Shown here in pieces: positions 20,574 to 30,900 of a DNA stretch of 64,000 bases. The notes below the pieces were generated by a model. That model saw only the letters and a program-made list of their open reading frames with translations. It was not told the DNA's origin and did not search any database. Position 1 is the first letter of the stretch, and every line of letters begins with the position of its first letter. The translations under genes were made by a program, and so were the position numbers. Source of the DNA: Amoeboaphelidium occidentale (Eukaryota; Aphelidiomycota; Aphelidea); NCBI GenBank assembly GCA_023515795.1, contig JALGPX010000014.1:153568-217567 (forward strand), written 5' to 3'.

Positions 20574-21303
20574 CATTATCTTTATTAAATACCCATATTT
20601 AAAACCCTGATACATTTGTTTGAAACGTATTCGTTAGGTCGGGTTTATCGCGCAGAGCTCCAGCTGAAGCGTCTACATGCCGTGCTACAATTATTCATCA
20701 TGACTCCTTATATCCGCGAAAACTTTCGTAGTATACCGTACATAGAGGCTTTGTGATAACTCTAAACACTATCACATCACTTTTCGTTGAGAGAAGGATT
20801 GTCCTGAACTCCGAGTTCATAAATGCAACAGATGTCAGTCATTCGCAGGATAAACTTTTGTAATCTTAGAATGTCCACAGAAATATTTTCTGTGCGTGAT
20901 ATTTTTGCCTTGTTACAATGCAGGTTCGTCACATCGTTACAACTCTGACAATGACCATCTAACTACATAAGAGCTCACAAATAAGAACGACCATCAGGCT
21001 TCGTGTAGCAATGAACAGCGCATTCGATGCTTTCTGAGGCGTCTACCGCTAGTCTGAAGCTCAGAACTTTGNGAATGTCCACAGAAATATTTTCTGTGCG
21101 TGATATTTTTGCCTTGTTACAATGCAGGTTCGTCACATCGTTACAACTCTGACAATGACAATATATCTCCGTATGAATCCACAAATAAGAACGACCATCA
21201 GGCTTCGTGTAGCAATGAACAGCGCATTCGATGCTTTCTGAGGCGTCTACCGCTAGTCTGAAGCTCAGAACTTTGATGCACGATTTGCCCGTTCTTTTTC
21301 AAA
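20574..21303. other. Intergenic region dominated by a doubled segment
   Basis: No gene was recognised between RAD1 and the NTPase-nuclease gene. Most of the region is one 203-bp segment present twice around a lone n at 21072. On the minus strand the right copy keeps an open Cys/His-rich frame of about 70 codons without ATG, which may be a decayed gene fragment. Confidence 0.55.
20869..21275. repeat. Doubled 203-bp segment around lone n at 21072 (probable allele copies)
   Basis: 20869-21071 and 21073-21275 have equal length and read as nearly identical except for one 20-bp tract (20956-20975 against 21160-21179), where about half the bases differ. The single n sits exactly at the junction, the usual mark of a scaffolder that expected overlapping contig ends and could not merge them. 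Confidence 0.85.
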
Positions 21304-21661
21304 ATGGTTTTCCAGTTTCCAAGGACATTCACTGTAATTAATAATACACAACTACGCCGCTTTCTTCACAAGCAAACTACTACTACGAAGAAGAATCTTC
21401 TTTACTTTCCTTATGGAGAAGCCAGTTTCGAAGATCTGAGAAAGCAAGGCTGTTTCTTTGTCGATAACACTCGNTTTGCCCGTTCTTTTTCAAAATGGTT
21501 TTCCAGTTTCCAAGGACATTCACTGTAATTCATAATACACAACTACGCCGCTTTCTTCACAAGCAAACTACCAAGAAGAAGAATCTTCTTTACTTTCCTT
21601 ATGGAGAAGCCAGTTTCGAAGATCTGAGAAAGCAAGGCTGTTTCTTTGTCGATAACACTCG
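21284..21661 (+). repeat. Doubled gene 5' end around lone n at 21474 (probable allele copies)
   Basis: 21284-21473 (190 bp) and 21475-21661 (187 bp) are near-identical. They differ by one substitution (INNT against IHNT) and an in-frame 3-bp change in a Thr/Lys codon run. Both hold the same start codon of the NTPase-nuclease gene. Confidence 0.85.
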
Positions 21662-23717
21662 TTATTTGGCGAAGATCGAAAAAAAGGAAGAAGACTTTCA
21701 CTCTTCCGTCCGCCAAGATGGGGCAAGTCACTGTTCGCTAGTACAATGGAAGCGTACTACTGTGCTTTGAATAACAAAGAGAAGAATCCTGCCAAGTTTG
21801 ATAAGTTGTTTGGTGATACTTATATAGGCAAGAATACTACTGAAGAACAAGGCAAATATGTTGTCCTCTTCTGGGACTTTTCTATTGACACTTCTGGTGA
21901 TGTCAATTTGATGAGGAAATCCTTGTACAAATCTATAAACGAAGCAATTGATGGTTGTCAAGTCAAATACAAAGACTTACTAAAGGAAAACGTAGAAATT
22001 GATCACGAGGATGCAATGATAACATTTAAAAAATTTGCTAGACTGGTGAAGAGCTCCGGTTACCCTCTGTACTTGATCATTGATGAATACGACCGCTTTG
22101 CAAATAAGCTATTATTCGAGACTCCTGATGCTTACAAGAATATGATATCCGGTAAAAGTGGTGATCCTAAAAGTTCTGTTATTCGCAATGTTCTTGAGAC
22201 TGTAAAGACTGTAGGTAGAAGAGGCGGACTAAAAACGTTTATTACTGGCATCAGTCCGATGGCTATGGCCGATGCTTCTGGGTACAATATTTGCGAAAAT
22301 GTTACACATGATTCAGAATTGGCAGGAATTGTCGGATTTGAAGAAAATGATTTACGTGATGCATTGGAGAAAGTATTTCCTGACGATCCTGGTTCTGTCA
22401 AGGAGCATTTGGATGTTATGAAAGAATGGTACAATGGTTGCAGAATGCATAAAGATGGACCGCTACTTTTCAACTCAACCCTCAGCCTGTATTATTTGAA
22501 AAATATTTGGAGTGGTAAATCAAATACTGAGTTCAATATGCTGGATGATAACACAAAGATATCGGAAAGCATTTTCGAACTGATTTCAAAGAATCCCAAC
22601 ACCAACCTCTTAATTACTGGTTTGTATAATGGGGAAGGACAGTCTGTTCATATTCAAAAGACGTTCAGACTACTTGATTTGTTGNAAAGATGGACCGCTA
22701 CTTTTCAACTCAACCCTCAGCCTGTATTATTTGAAAAATATTTGGAGTGGTAAATCAAATACTGAGTTCAATATGCTAGATCAGAACACAAAGATATCGG
22801 AAAGCATTTTCGAACTGATTTCAAAGAATCCCAACAGCAACTTCTTAATTACTGGTTTGTATAATGGGGAAGGACAGTCTGTTCATATTCAAAAGACGTT
22901 CAGACTACTTGATTTGTTGACTGGCATCCATAATATTTCCCGTGATTATCTCCTTAGTTTCATGTTCCATCAAGGTGTTGTAACGTTTTCAGAGGAGGGA
23001 AAATTGGTTATTCCGAACAGGGTGGCAAAAGATCAGTTCTTCGACAGGATCCGCAAATTGATAAGATCTTCATCATTGGAACATGTTTCTACTTTTTTTC
23101 GTTCTCCGTCGCCACGGTCAATTATTAAGATTATTGATTCTACTACAAAAGATATCTTACAGCCGTCTGGGGACAGTGGCATATTTAATGAAGTTTCTTT
23201 GAAAACTGTTCTGATTGCAGCTTTTTCAATTGGCAGTTCACGTCGTGTCGAATCAGAGATCGATTTTGGCCAACAACATGGCAACAAGCGTGCTGATTTG
23301 TTGATATTTGACAAAGAGGAAAACCCTGAATTTATCCTAGAACTCGGAGTGATAAAGCTTGGTCAAATAGTTCCCAAATCATTGATCCAGTTTGTAGACG
23401 ATAAATATAAGAAAGAGTGGATTATGAACGAAGATGGCAATAATGATTCCGTTAACGCTCATTTCTGGTCAATTGAAAAGAAGGAAGCATTTGAATCATG
23501 TTTGCAGAATCTTTCCAGCAGTGATTTAGATACTTTGGAGCTCATCCTTAATTATAACAGACCAGATAATATTGTTACTGTTGCGGAGTTCATTAAACAG
23601 AAGAAAAAACAGTTGGAAAATTGCCGTAATATCGCTCGAAAACAGTATTCAATTGAACCAAAATCATATGTCGTTGTTAATATTGGAATGCAAACTACTA
23701 TCTGTGAAGAACTTTAA
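21304..23717 (+). CDS. AAA-type NTPase fused to PD-(D/E)XK nuclease-like domain (Crinkler/transposon type), with assembly duplications and a frameshift
   Basis: The start MVFQFPRTFTV appears twice, at 21304 and 21495, because of an allele-like duplication. The NTPase part matches the AAA-ATPase-like family: FVDNTRYLAKIEKK, a P-loop in RPPRWGKSLF, Walker B PLYLIIDEYDRF, then TFITGISPMAMAD and EWYNGCRMHKDGPLLFN. The C-terminal part resembles the DUF1703 restriction-like nuclease (GNKRADLLIFDKEE, FILELGVIK). A run of seven A at 21679-21685 puts the P-loop out of frame with the start; a run of eight would restore it, so this is a sequencing error or a real break. A second allele-like duplication around 22685 repeats part of the helical lid. 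Related NTPase-nuclease genes are multicopy in rozellids, chytrids and Rhizophagus, where they act as transposon-derived or effector modules. Whether this copy is functional is open. Confidence 0.75.
22451..22919 (+). repeat. Doubled coding segment around lone n at 22685 (probable allele copies)
   Basis: 22451-22684 and 22686-22919 are both 234 bp and differ by a few substitutions, some changing residues (DDN to DQN, NTNLL to NSNFL). Keeping only one copy leaves a continuous reading frame into the nuclease domain; keeping both shifts the frame. Confidence 0.85.
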
Positions 23718-24433
23718 AGTTGTTGTTGTTGCATAAATTAGAATGTTGTGTTTTCACATGAGCGCCGTCTATTCTATAGTATAGATATTCGAGGTGATCA
23801 CCCTTTTCCTGCCTAAGATCACCATAGATGCCACATCGTTGCGTGGCATCATTTTGTCCTTTTGCAGTCATGCGGTTTTGATTCACACAATTATTACGAT
23901 CGTTGTTTTTTGACAATCCTTACTACTAAAATGGTTTAATTGGGGCGTCTTGTAACGCGTGCATCTCTTTCGATCTCGTCGGATACGCAACTAAGTTACT
24001 ACTAGAACTTTATTTTTTAATTACGTGACCCTTGACACGTAGATCCCCCCTGAATTGGATACTCCGTCGAGTTAGATAATCATGTGCTGGCAAAGTCCGA
24101 TGATGCTTTCTTGTTTGGACCGCAACCGATGGATGCCAAGGCGTCCTCGCCGCTTTCATTGATCAAATTGATCACATAGAGAGGGATCTGTACTGTGAGT
24201 GTAATAAGCTATGCTGCTAATGATCAAACGCGCAGTAGTTTAAGAAGAAATTAGAGCCCGCATAAGAAGATGGCGGGCTGAGGAGAGTATTACCAAGCCT
24301 GGAACGTAAACAAAAACCCACGTGACACTGAGATTTTTGACTTGCTGCTATCTCGCGCCCAAAACAGAAACTCGAAAATGAGGCGCTGGAATATAAAATG
24401 CGATAAGCCGCCTGAACACGATTTTAATAAAAC
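23718..24433. other. Intergenic stretch without a supported gene
   Basis: About 0.7 kb between the NTPase-nuclease gene and a secreted-protein gene. I see only short frames. A 7-bp inverted repeat (AGCCCGC at 24255-24261, GCGGGCT at 24273-24279, 11-nt loop) is the only structured element noticed, and its role is unknown. Confidence 0.5.
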
Positions 24434-25144
24434 ATGCCGCCTTACATTCATTATTTGTTCATCAGTTTTTACGCATTTATTACGTGGTCGCCTTGCTTTG
24501 CAGCTGTGGCTCAACCTGACTTTGAAACAGAAAGCTTGAAACTGGAGGCGTTACAAGATAATCCCAACGTGGAGTTGGTGTCAAATGGTGGCAACAATTT
24601 CATAAGCATACTGCAAAACCATAGCCTCCAAATGAACCTCCTCAACAAGGAACGAAAGGATTTCAGTGCCAACAAAATTACTGTCACAATCTTTCTAGAC
24701 GAAGGAAACACTCAAATTGGCTCTTTGAAAATAACAGAAAAGAATAAGCTCTCGCTAAAGAGTGGCAAGAATACTTTGGAAACTAATTTTCCTTTGGAGT
24801 ACAGCATCAAGATACCAGACAATTTCACCATAACGAATGGTCAGGACCCTGCAAAGATCTTTGAACAAGTACCACGCGATAGTTTCAGTTCAGATCAGAA
24901 CTCTTTGGTACGGCTAACGGCACAGATGTTGAAACCAGCCAAATGTTACTTCTTTGATGGATCAACTGTGAAACAATTACCAAACAAGAATAGCGATCAG
25001 TACACAATGGTTCAGTACCAAATATCTATTGACGTGAACAAGCTGCTTGGCTTCTTTTTGAAGAAACCAATGATCAAAGGAACTCTTTTGATGTACTGCC
25101 CTGACAAACCTCTGAAATCTAATTTCGTAATGTCAAGGTTTTAA
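24434..25144 (+). CDS. Putative secreted protein, unrecognised
   Basis: Intronless, 236 aa with ATG start at 24434. Residues 1-25 (MPPYIHYLFISFYAFITW..CFAA) look like a signal peptide, and no later membrane segment is seen. The mature part alternates short beta-like strands with polar loops (ITVTIFLDEGN, GSLKITEKNKLSLKSGKN, TMVQYQISIDVNKLL), contains few cysteines and ends KSNFVMSRF. No domain was recognised. It is the first of four unrecognised secreted or membrane genes in a row next to the NTPase-nuclease gene. An effector-like role is possible by context only. The stop lies 86 bp from the stop of the next gene on the opposite strand. Confidence 0.6.
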   Translation: MPPYIHYLFISFYAFITWSPCFAAVAQPDFETESLKLEALQDNPNVELVSNGGNNFISILQNHSLQMNLLNKERKDFSANKITVTIFLDEGNTQIGSLKITEKNKLSLKSGKNTLETNFPLEYSIKIPDNFTITNGQDPAKIFEQVPRDSFSSDQNSLVRLTAQMLKPAKCYFFDGSTVKQLPNKNSDQYTMVQYQISIDVNKLLGFFLKKPMIKGTLLMYCPDKPLKSNFVMSRF

Positions 25145-25230
25145 CAACAAAATACAAACTATAACGAAATAAATTGTCTAATAATAATAATATCTATTGT
25201 GTCTAAGTTAAAAAATTACTCCGTTTCCGG

Positions 25231-25821
25231 TCATTCAAACTCCTCAAAGTTGCATTGACCATGTCTTGACTCGTACGCTTCCAAAATTTTAGGACACTTA
25301 CGAATGGCGAGACGGCATAACCCACGATCTTCCTCAAAAATTCTTCGCGAACTCTTCGCCAATTTTGCATACAGTTTCATGTCGCAGGTCTCGATCGCAA
25401 AAGCCATCCAAGCGTCACCGTATGCTGGCGTGTCGTTCTTGGGAGCTTGATCACGCAATGAATTGTATAGAGACATGCATCCTTTTCTCAATGCTTCTCC
25501 TGCAAACTTGATCCATACTTTCCGAGGAATGTTATAAAGATCCCATGCGTTATTGAAATGCATCTCAAATTCCCGATTATCACAAGTTCCGATTGCAGCG
25601 CTGGCCAAGTTGAGTTCATGCTTAAATGCGCGCATGATGTTAGACTTGGCTCTTAGCTTAGCAACTGCGGCCTCGATGTCATTTGGGTCATAACGCTGGA
25701 CAGATTCGATCACTTCTGGCGCAGTCTCTGATACTTGTTGAGGGAGAGCTTTAGCAACACCACTCAAAAATAATGATACCAACAGGAAAGAAGAAATAAT
25801 AAGCTTTGAGCTAAAGAGCAT
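25231..25821 (-). CDS. Putative secreted helical protein, unrecognised
   Basis: Intronless, 196 aa. Residues 1-26 (LFSSKLIISSFLLVSLFLSGVAKA) form a clear signal peptide with an A-x-A-like cleavage site. The mature protein is mostly helical, with paired segments such as AGEALRKGCMSLYNSLRD and AFAIETCDMKLYAKLAKSS. Their spacing faintly recalls degenerate ankyrin or Sel1-like helical repeats, but no family can be named. Six cysteines in the mature part could form disulfides. The tail is acidic (NFEEFE). The ATG at 25821 is the only sensible start because it opens the signal peptide. Confidence 0.65.
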   Translation of the reverse strand: MLFSSKLIISSFLLVSLFLSGVAKALPQQVSETAPEVIESVQRYDPNDIEAAVAKLRAKSNIMRAFKHELNLASAAIGTCDNREFEMHFNNAWDLYNIPRKVWIKFAGEALRKGCMSLYNSLRDQAPKNDTPAYGDAWMAFAIETCDMKLYAKLAKSSRRIFEEDRGLCRLAIRKCPKILEAYESRHGQCNFEEFE

Positions 25822-26000
25822 TGAAATATTGAAAAAATGTTTTCAACGTGAAACTCCGCCACAAGGCCGTTGAAACTCCGACGTGATCGAGCACGTGAAA
25901 GCATTTTCATGTGAGTTCTAGACCCTTCTAAGTTCCGAACTTTAATTAAGGAGATTTTCAGTTTCCGGGAAATCCTGAGATACTTAAAAAGGTGTTTATT

Positions 26001-26831
26001 TTACTCGACTTTCTTTTGCAGGGATCTTAGCCTTGCATTGCCCTTGAAACACTCAATAACAGAAACAAAAGAAAACAGAGCAATACCAGATAAAAGCAAA
26101 AGAATAGACATCCACTTCAAACTCGTAGCAACTAGCAGAGATCGCAGCAGCAATTCGTAACGCTCAGGGTAAACGTTAAGGTGTGTTCTAACACAGACAT
26201 TCTCAATTAAATCAGCGCACCATTGGGCAACAACCACAGAATAACCGAGATCTTTCAACCCTTCGATCCACCCAGGGCTATTCTTGTTAGTTCTGCCTCG
26301 GAGGTACAATTCTTCATATTTGTCCAGAACCAACTGATACGCAGCAACAAGAACAAATGCAGCCAAATGGGACACAGCAAAGAAATCAAGCAAATTATAG
26401 AACATGTACCATTCTCTTCCTGTAACACCCATGAAAGCGACTTGCTGAACAATGTAATCTTCAGAGCGTGGAGGAAATATTTCATCTGGAATGTCGATTG
26501 TATGTCTTCGGTAAATAAATTCGTCTTTGGATGGATTTTGCATGTCTACTCCAGGCTTTAGTTGCACTTTACCATCTGCGCTGGAGAAGGCGTTTCTTAT
26601 CGTAAATCTGATCTTGTCCTCAAATGTTTTAATGTACAGAAGCAGGCACACAAGCACAGTGAAAGAAATTGCGAAAGCTTTTGGAGTAATGAATGGCTTA
26701 ATTGATACCATTTTTAGCGTTTTGTCAATTCGTAGAAACTTGTGGTTTGCGAACGATTTTTGAATCGGATCATAAGCCAATTGTAGCAACCTGCGGCTGA
26801 GTCTTTCCCAAACAGACTCTACTAGTTTCAT
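26001..26831 (-). CDS. Multi-pass membrane protein, unrecognised
   Basis: Intronless, 276 aa. Three clear hydrophobic segments are visible: KAFAISFTVLVCLLLYI (about 50-67), LLDFFAVSHLAAFVLVAAYQL (about 147-167) and WMSILLLLSGIALFSFVSVI (about 240-260). A weaker one is possible around GYSVVVAQW. The N terminus before the first segment is basic; a second ATG at codon 41 (MVSIKPF) could be the true start. The region between the first two segments carries FPPRSEDYIVQQV and a tyrosine-rich stretch. The C terminus is short and basic (ARLRSLQKKVE). I do not recognise the family. Neighbours on both sides encode putative secreted proteins in the same orientation. Confidence 0.6.
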   Translation of the reverse strand: MKLVESVWERLSRRLLQLAYDPIQKSFANHKFLRIDKTLKMVSIKPFITPKAFAISFTVLVCLLLYIKTFEDKIRFTIRNAFSSADGKVQLKPGVDMQNPSKDEFIYRRHTIDIPDEIFPPRSEDYIVQQVAFMGVTGREWYMFYNLLDFFAVSHLAAFVLVAAYQLVLDKYEELYLRGRTNKNSPGWIEGLKDLGYSVVVAQWCADLIENVCVRTHLNVYPERYELLLRSLLVATSLKWMSILLLLSGIALFSFVSVIECFKGNARLRSLQKKVE

Positions 26832-26868
26832 TTTATCTTATGTTTATTCCATTTAAGTTAAGCGATAG

Positions 26869-27759
26869 TTATAAGTCACATGAAAGCTTATGTTGTATTT
26901 CATGAACAATATTTGCGAGACTCATCGTGTTCATATTTTGGCAGTAATGCGCAGCCAACGTTTCAAACATCCTCTCGACTAAACCAAATCTGTCTTCTTT
27001 CAGTTTAGACAAAATGGCAACGAGCTCAGGGAATCGATCATGTGTTACTTCGAAGACGATTCTTGAAAGAACAATTTTCTGGATCGCGATAAAGTCATAA
27101 TCTCCAGCGAACTGAAACAAAGTGCGAAACCCGTCTAATCTTGGAATTTCTTGCGGAATCACAATTATATACGTCTCCAATGCTATTTTGGCAGCTTCCA
27201 ACACCCAAAAAGGATAATCATTAACCGTAACCGAACGACTCTTCGAATCTGTAGAATACGCCTGTACGTGAACAACTCGACCATGGGAATGGAACACGAC
27301 TTTCTTAGGAAATTGAGCTTTTTTTATGACCAAGAAGGTCGGCAAAATGTTAAGCTTGAATACGTGCCTGGTGTACAAATATAGTACCGCACTCTTGCCA
27401 AAAGGCAGTCTTACGCGAAATGAAATACCATCAACCCAGTCCTTCTTGGAAACTGTTCTGAATTCAAATTCCGAGGGAGGTGGAAGCGATTGTACACAGA
27501 AAGCTACCGTGCATTTGTCCGTATTCCACGTATTTTCGCCAACTTTGATTGAAACTGTATTGTACGACGCATAGCGCTTATCGCAGTTTTCACATTTAAT
27601 AGTGAGGATGAAATCATTGACATCAGCGGCCTTCATTTCAAAGCGATACCCGTTTTGGAAGCTTGTGAATTCAGCTATGGTCATTTGCAAAGATATAGCA
27701 GCAATTGTTTCAACCAAGCAAAGCAGTAAGACGAACACTGGAATGACTACAGATTTCAT
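26869..27759 (-). CDS. Putative secreted protein with BTB/Skp1-like C-terminal pattern
   Basis: Intronless, 296 aa from the ATG at 27759, which opens a strong signal peptide (KSVVIPVFVLLLCLVETIAA). The frame continues upstream without ATG. The first half contains paired cysteines (KCENCDKRY, CTVAFCVQ) and beta-like strands. The second half (VVFHSHGRVVHVQAYS, then FRTLFQFAGDYDFIAIQKIVLSRI) has the strand-helix order of BTB/Skp1 folds, where the LLxxADYLDI helix precedes a final helical pair. That resemblance is weak. BTB proteins are normally intracellular, so a signal peptide in front of one is unusual. Function unknown. Confidence 0.55.
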   Translation of the reverse strand: MKSVVIPVFVLLLCLVETIAAISLQMTIAEFTSFQNGYRFEMKAADVNDFILTIKCENCDKRYASYNTVSIKVGENTWNTDKCTVAFCVQSLPPPSEFEFRTVSKKDWVDGISFRVRLPFGKSAVLYLYTRHVFKLNILPTFLVIKKAQFPKKVVFHSHGRVVHVQAYSTDSKSRSVTVNDYPFWVLEAAKIALETYIIVIPQEIPRLDGFRTLFQFAGDYDFIAIQKIVLSRIVFEVTHDRFPELVAILSKLKEDRFGLVERMFETLAAHYCQNMNTMSLANIVHEIQHKLSCDL

Positions 27760-27981
27760 GATAAATCTGACAAAAAAAATTCCTGAAGATTTTTCCTGGC
27801 CCGTGATATACCCCTGAAAATCTTCACGTGAAAATCGCACAGTCGCCAATCAAATTATGGTTACACCAGAATCTCATGTTTCCCTAGCATTTTACAGAAA
27901 AACCATATAAAGAAATAAACTGTATTATTTAACAAATCACTGCCTCCGTGCATAAACAGTAGCATTTCCCCCCTCTTCTAA

Positions 27982-30900
27982 CTAATCGCCGTTATCTGAT
28001 TTCGACAAGTCAATGTAATCACCAACTAACCGCAGAAACTCGAGAACTTGAACAGACTTGTACATGTCATCTTTAAGAGCACGATCTTCAATCTGATCAA
28101 CTTTTCTCTTGGTAACCTGGGCCCGACAAGAGTTTAGGTATTCAGAACTCTCTTGACACAGCACAGCATACGTGTGTATTATGGGATCACAGAATTCCGG
28201 CCACCGGATCCGCCGAAGGTCCTGATACACACTACGAAGATTTCCAGCCTGTATGCAATTCATAAAGATGAAGATATACTTGTCAATCATCTCTATCAAA
28301 AATTCCAAGATTGATGATGCTAGCTACAAGAATGATGAATTAGACTGAATTCCAGAAGAAAAAACTTACACTAACATCCAACTCGTCTTTTGAACCTAAA
28401 TATTCTGTGATTGAATGCTGTAATGACTTTGATTGTGTGGCTAAACAGAAGCACAAATAATTACAGAATCTGTAGTCCAACTTTGCAGATTCCTGGATAA
28501 TATCAGCTAACAGCCAGTAATATTCTGGAACAAATTGCTGGTTGAATTTGATAATGACGTTGTTGTAACTGGACCGAATAGGCAGATCGCATAGTAGTAA
28601 AGCGCTCCCATGATTCTCCACCATAAAATCCATCAAACCCTCTGCGTCAACATCCAATAATATCAAACGCAACAGTTTCACTAATTCAAATAAATCCCTA
28701 AAATTAGCTCCACTTCTGTGATCCAGAAACTCTTTAATCCAAAAGAATAGCAACTCATAACGTTCCGATACGGATACAATGAGTTCCGTTTCTATGGATT
28801 TAGTCTTGATGAGGTATTCGAGGCATTGGTATAAAAGTTTGCAATACTGCTCAATATGTGGAACCATAGCGAAATCATTTCCGTCATTGGCGGAATCATA
28901 AATTATAAACTTCTTCATTCTACTCACCAACAATGTAGTCAATGCCGGCACAGAATAATGACCATCTTGTTCAGTAAAGAATAATCTGTTTGCGAGATTA
29001 AAAGCGGCAACACGAACTTGTCTTTGCTGGTACTGACCCAAATACGTTAAGATCCAGTACTTTGCGTATGAATACAATTCTTCAGTCAGATCCGGACTCT
29101 CATAATCTGTCAGAAACTTCAAAGCAGATGATTTCAATGTCACTATATCATCATTATCCTTCATAATTCCTAGTAAAGAAACCAAAAAGTTTCGAGCATC
29201 CAAATCATGATCAGATTGGTACAAAACATCACTTTGAGCAGAGAACAGAATCTTCATGTTGATTTCATGCAGAGAATCAGATTGTAGAACATCAAATATA
29301 AAACATGCATCTTCAGCTTCATTGGACTCGACATATCTTGCCAGAAAGTAGAATGCAACTAAACCAACATGATAAACTTCATACACGAACGGCAGTTTCA
29401 TTCTTATGAGGACAGACACTATAGATCCAATCATTTGTACTGGCAAGAATTCTCTTAGTAAATACAGAAACTTTACAACTTCAGAGCATTCACTGTGTTC
29501 TTGGGTATTAGCAGGAGTGGATGTTCCAGATAAACCTTCTTTAGAATGAACACTCGAAATTTCGATACTTTTTACAGTTTCCACTAAATCTTTTATGCGC
29601 CCTTTGACATTTGCATCCACAAACTTTCGGATATCTTCTTGTGGTAATGCTTCCAGTATATCATTACAAAGCACCAAATTAGCAGCTTCAATCATTGCAT
29701 TTAGGAACGCTGGTAATGGAGACTTGTTTTGCAATTGTTTCAATAATTTACTCAAAAACTCTGAATTCCTAGCCAAACCAACTCTTGAAGAATTACTAGT
29801 AATGAATTGTATCAATTCAGTCTCATGCTCCATATTGTTTGAGACTGCTTCAAGTATTGCTGTTTCAACTCTTGTCATTAGTGCTCGACTTGCAAAACTA
29901 TTCAGAGCACTTAAAACAAAGAATCTAAATTTCAACATAAACTGCAACAACTTTTTTGGTACTTTACAATCTCTTGTTATATTCTTGAGTATCCCATCGA
30001 CCAACGAGTACATTCTCTGATCATTCACTAATAATTGAATACCATACTTGTAATTATCCTCCATAACCTTTTGTTTCAATCTATCATGAGTCTCCGAATG
30101 CTTAACAGCAACATTTTGTTCCTGTTCAAGAACCTTCTCATAGACCAAAATGTATGCTGAATAATTCCCTCCTCCAAAACAATCCTTTGGAATATCTTGT
30201 GGATCATAAGGAAAAACTTGTGCATCATTAAATAACCACCATAACCCAGTATCTCTATCCTGAACATAACTATAATAATGCCCAGAATCAGCAGTACCAA
30301 TATGAACAAGCACACCCTTCAATCTATACTTTGCCAATTGTTTCTTCTCCATCTTCTTTGATGGAGCATCATCTGAACTCACGCTATTCTCTCTTTCCCT
30401 CTTTACTCCAGCCCCCATTAAAACATCTGCTGCTGCTTCTTCTTCTTCTTCTTCTTGGTCACAACAATATTCTCCCAAATCCATTTCCGCATAGAATTCA
30501 AATGAATCATTAACCTTTTNCATCTTCTTTGATGAAGCATCATCTGAACTCACGCTATTCTCTCTTTCCCTCTTTACTCCAGCCCCCATTAAAACATCTG
30601 CTGCTGCTGCTGCTTCTTCTTCTTCTTCTTGGTCACAACAATATTCTCCCAAATCCATTTCCGCATAGAATTCAAATGAATCATTAACCTTTTCCCTAAC
30701 CATTCTCTGAAAATCAAATTCAAATCTTTTCAGTGATACAAACAGTACTGGAGGCAACTGTTTCAACCTCAAAGTCTTTGCAGCATCAACTTTTCTCGCT
30801 GGTTGACACTGTTCACACTTGTACTGATTCTCATCCTGCAGCATTTCTTCACTAGAATATTCCTGTTGCAATGATTCCTTCATGGATGCAACTTTTAATA

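Noticed and set aside
20975-21184. Minus-strand Cys/His-rich frame through the n at 21072
   Set aside because: No ATG apart from one in the variant tract, passes through an assembly junction, and the other copy carries a stop; too weak to call a gene.
24255-24279. GC-rich hairpin (7-bp stem, 11-nt loop) considered as a small RNA or terminator
   Set aside because: Single short stem without T tract, box motifs or conservation evidence.
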